Assembly (NCBI GenBank): GCA_036646055.1
Contig: JAVXMY010000003.1
Coordinates: 62,001-126,000 of the forward strand
DNA: 64,000 nt
Direction of reading: 5' to 3'
From: JAVWMQ01 sp036646055
GTDB taxonomy: Bacteria; Bacillota; Clostridia; Peptostreptococcales; Anaerovoracaceae
Of the stretch, positions 62,479 to 64,000 are shown piece after piece. Below the pieces are notes generated by a model, which worked only from the letters and a program-made list of their open reading frames with translations, was not told the DNA's origin and did no database searches. The translations under genes and the position numbers were made by a program. Each line of letters begins with the position of its first letter. The first letter of the stretch is position 1.

Positions 62479-63455
62479 TAGCCTATTCTCCCTTCATTTA
62501 TTAATTCAATAATTTCTTTTGCATAGTACGTAATTAGAATATCCGCACCTGCTCTAAAAATACTAGTAGTGGTTTCTGCAACAATTGCCATTTCATCAAT
62601 CATTCCAGCAGCAGCTGCTGCTTTAACCATGGCATATTCTCCACTAACACTATATGCTGCAATTGGAACATTTGTATTATCCTTAATTTCTCTAATAATA
62701 TCTAAATATGATAGAGCTGGTTTAACCATTATAATATCTGCTCCTTCTGATATATCTAACATAGCTTCTTTAATGGCTTCTCTCCTATTATGATAATCCA
62801 TTTGATAAGTTTTACGGTTACCTTTAAAGTTGTCTGAGCCTGCAGCTTCTCTAAATGGTCCGTAAAATGCTGATGCATACTTGGCTGAATAAGACATAAT
62901 TGGAGTATCAATGTATCCTGCTTCATCTAATGCTTCTCTAATTGCTTTAACTCTCCCGTCCATCATATCTGATGGTGCAACCATATCTGCTCCTGCCTTA
63001 ACCTGACTAACTGCTATTTTGGCAAGTAATGGAAGGGTCTTATCGTTATCTACTGAATCTCCCTTAATTATTCCGCAATGGCCATGAGAAGTATATTCGC
63101 ACATACAAACATCACCTATGTAATAAATATCAGGTACTGCTGCTCTAGCCACTCTAAAGGCTTCTTGTATAATGCCTTTATCATTGTAAGCTTCAGTTCC
63201 ACATTCATCTTTTTCTTTTGGAATTCCAAAGAACATTACATTTCTAATTCCATTTTTGTATGCTTCCTCTAGTGCCTTTGGTAGTGTATCTAAACTGTAT
63301 CTAAACTGTCCTGGCATTGCTTCTATTTCTTTAACAATCCCTTGCCCCTCTTCAACAAAAATCGGGTAAATTAATGAGTCTGCAGAAATTCTAGTTTCCC
63401 TAGTCATATTTCTTACTCTTCCATCCATCCTAAGTCTTCTTGGTCTATTTAACAT
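62478..63455 (-). CDS. hemB: Delta-aminolevulinic acid dehydratase (porphobilinogen synthase)
   Basis: Condenses two 5-aminolevulinate molecules to porphobilinogen. A zinc-type active site is visible as DVCMCEYTSHGHCG with three cysteines, the first Schiff-base lysine is in MSYSAKYASAFYGPFREA and the second in IIMVKPALSYLDI. The length of 325 is normal. It lies between cbiG and hemL, and the start has a GGAAAGGG site upstream. Confidence 0.97.
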   Translation of the reverse strand: MLNRPRRLRMDGRVRNMTRETRISADSLIYPIFVEEGQGIVKEIEAMPGQFRYSLDTLPKALEEAYKNGIRNVMFFGIPKEKDECGTEAYNDKGIIQEAFRVARAAVPDIYYIGDVCMCEYTSHGHCGIIKGDSVDNDKTLPLLAKIAVSQVKAGADMVAPSDMMDGRVKAIREALDEAGYIDTPIMSYSAKYASAFYGPFREAAGSDNFKGNRKTYQMDYHNRREAIKEAMLDISEGADIIMVKPALSYLDIIREIKDNTNVPIAAYSVSGEYAMVKAAAAAGMIDEMAIVAETTTSIFRAGADILITYYAKEIIELINEGRIG

Positions 63456-63477
63456 GTTTTTTCCCTTTCCAAATATA

Positions 63478-64000
63478 CTATTTGATTAATGCAGCTGAAA
63501 CAGTAACTCCGTCTTTAGAGAATTTTTCAAATAATATTTCCCCATTATGACTTAGTAAACTTGCTGCTCTTTGACATACATTATCTGTACCTGTAATTTC
63601 TTTCACAAAGTCTGAAGGTGGAAACTCTCCCTTTGCTTCTTCTAATTGCTGACTTGTAAAAAACATTAATTCTGAGTTTAAATCCTTTGCAAACTCAATT
63701 AGTCCTTCTTCATCTTTCTTTAAATCTATTGTCCCTATTTTTGCAACTGCTGCTAAATTAATATCTTCAGCAAACAATTTAGCTAAAACCACATCTTCTA
63801 TTGTTTTTTTAGGAGTATCTTTTTTACATCCAATTCCAAGTACAATTCTTCTTGGTATAAGTTTAAGTTCTCTTGTAAACACGCTTTCCCTCTTCCAAGA
63901 AATATTTACACCTAAATCCGTTTGATCGGTTAATATGAAGTCTTTTGGAATATTATCTCCTAAATCTATTTTGCTAACTAGTCCAATCCTTCTTCCCTCT
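63478..64000 (-). CDS. cbiG: Cobalt-precorrin-5A hydrolase CbiG (C-terminal part, partial at right edge)
   Basis: Opens the delta-lactone ring of cobalt-precorrin-5A and releases acetaldehyde. The visible 174 codons include LKLIPRRIVLGIGCKKDTP and the C-terminal CbiG domain ending in DNVCQRAASLLSHNGEILFE. The reading frame continues without a stop to the right edge (through EGRRIGLVSKIDLGD), so the GTG at 63880-63882 is an internal valine and not the start. The N-terminal part lies outside the window. Confidence 0.93.
   Translation of the reverse strand, partial: EGRRIGLVSKIDLGDNIPKDFILTDQTDLGVNISWKRESVFTRELKLIPRRIVLGIGCKKDTPKKTIEDVVLAKLFAEDINLAAVAKIGTIDLKKDEEGLIEFAKDLNSELMFFTSQQLEEAKGEFPPSDFVKEITGTDNVCQRAASLLSHNGEILFEKFSKDGVTVSAALIK

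Noticed and set aside
63478..63882. CbiG as a short gene starting at GTG 63882
   Set aside because: The frame is open to the right edge and the upstream codons give CbiG-like sequence, so the GTG is internal.

Overview
The window is low-GC DNA of a strictly bacterial, Firmicutes type. The xerC/dprA-like order topA-hslV-hslU-codY, a CarD regulator, HslV with the MKF-x-x-TTI start, near-universal GGAGG ribosome binding sites with frequent TTG/GTG starts, and a complete oxygen-independent corrin pathway (CbiD, CbiG, CbiK, CbiH, CbiJ, CbiET) point to an anaerobic member of the class Clostridia. The species cannot be read from the sequence. There are no phage genes, insertion sequences, CRISPR arrays or rRNA genes; almost all of the window is tightly packed chromosomal core.

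Layout. 1-4.97 kb: a minus-strand group queH-asnA-priA-def (def runs off the left edge) and a divergent radical-SAM gene. 4.99-7.3 kb: thymidine kinase and a 15-gene tRNA operon driven by two tandem consensus promoters. 7.4-17.2 kb: yigZ-hflX, then codY, hslU, hslV, topA, dprA, comM and yraN. 17.3-22.6 kb: a HAD phosphatase, then plus-strand trkA-trkH-trkH2 for potassium uptake; the second TrkH has serine in place of two selectivity-filter glycines. 22.5-32.5 kb: rnr, a small membrane protein, cyclophilin, Nudix, split chromate transporter pair, TRIC-type channel, proS, ispDF fusion, PIN-TRAM protein and carD. 32.7-38.3 kb: a two-component system, radA and an EF-G-like GTPase whose promoter has a near-perfect CodY box.

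38.4-64 kb is a minus-strand cobalamin supercluster. It covers 5-aminolevulinate formation (hemA, hemL), uroporphyrinogen III (hemB, hemC, cobA-hemD), the corrin ring (cbiK, cbiL, cbiH, cbiF, cbiG, cbiD, cbiJ, cbiET, cbiC), amidation (cbiA, cbiP) and aminopropanol attachment (cobD, cbiB). It is cut in two by a promoter that overlaps the stop codon of cbiK and reads straight into a cobalamin riboswitch. The riboswitch-controlled half begins with an unusual surface module: a lipoprotein-type CbiK, two BtuF-like binding proteins with C-terminal SLH-like modules, a NatAB-type ABC transporter, and further on a BtuCD-type importer. The cbiP gene lacks the whole glutaminase domain although its extreme C-terminal tail is kept.

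The most unusual observations are the GATase-less CbiP, the extracytoplasmic CbiK plus SLH-tailed binding proteins, the serine-filter TrkH, two CodY-like boxes in the same geometry (codY itself and the EF-G-like gene), and intrinsic terminators that lie inside the coding sequence of convergent neighbours.
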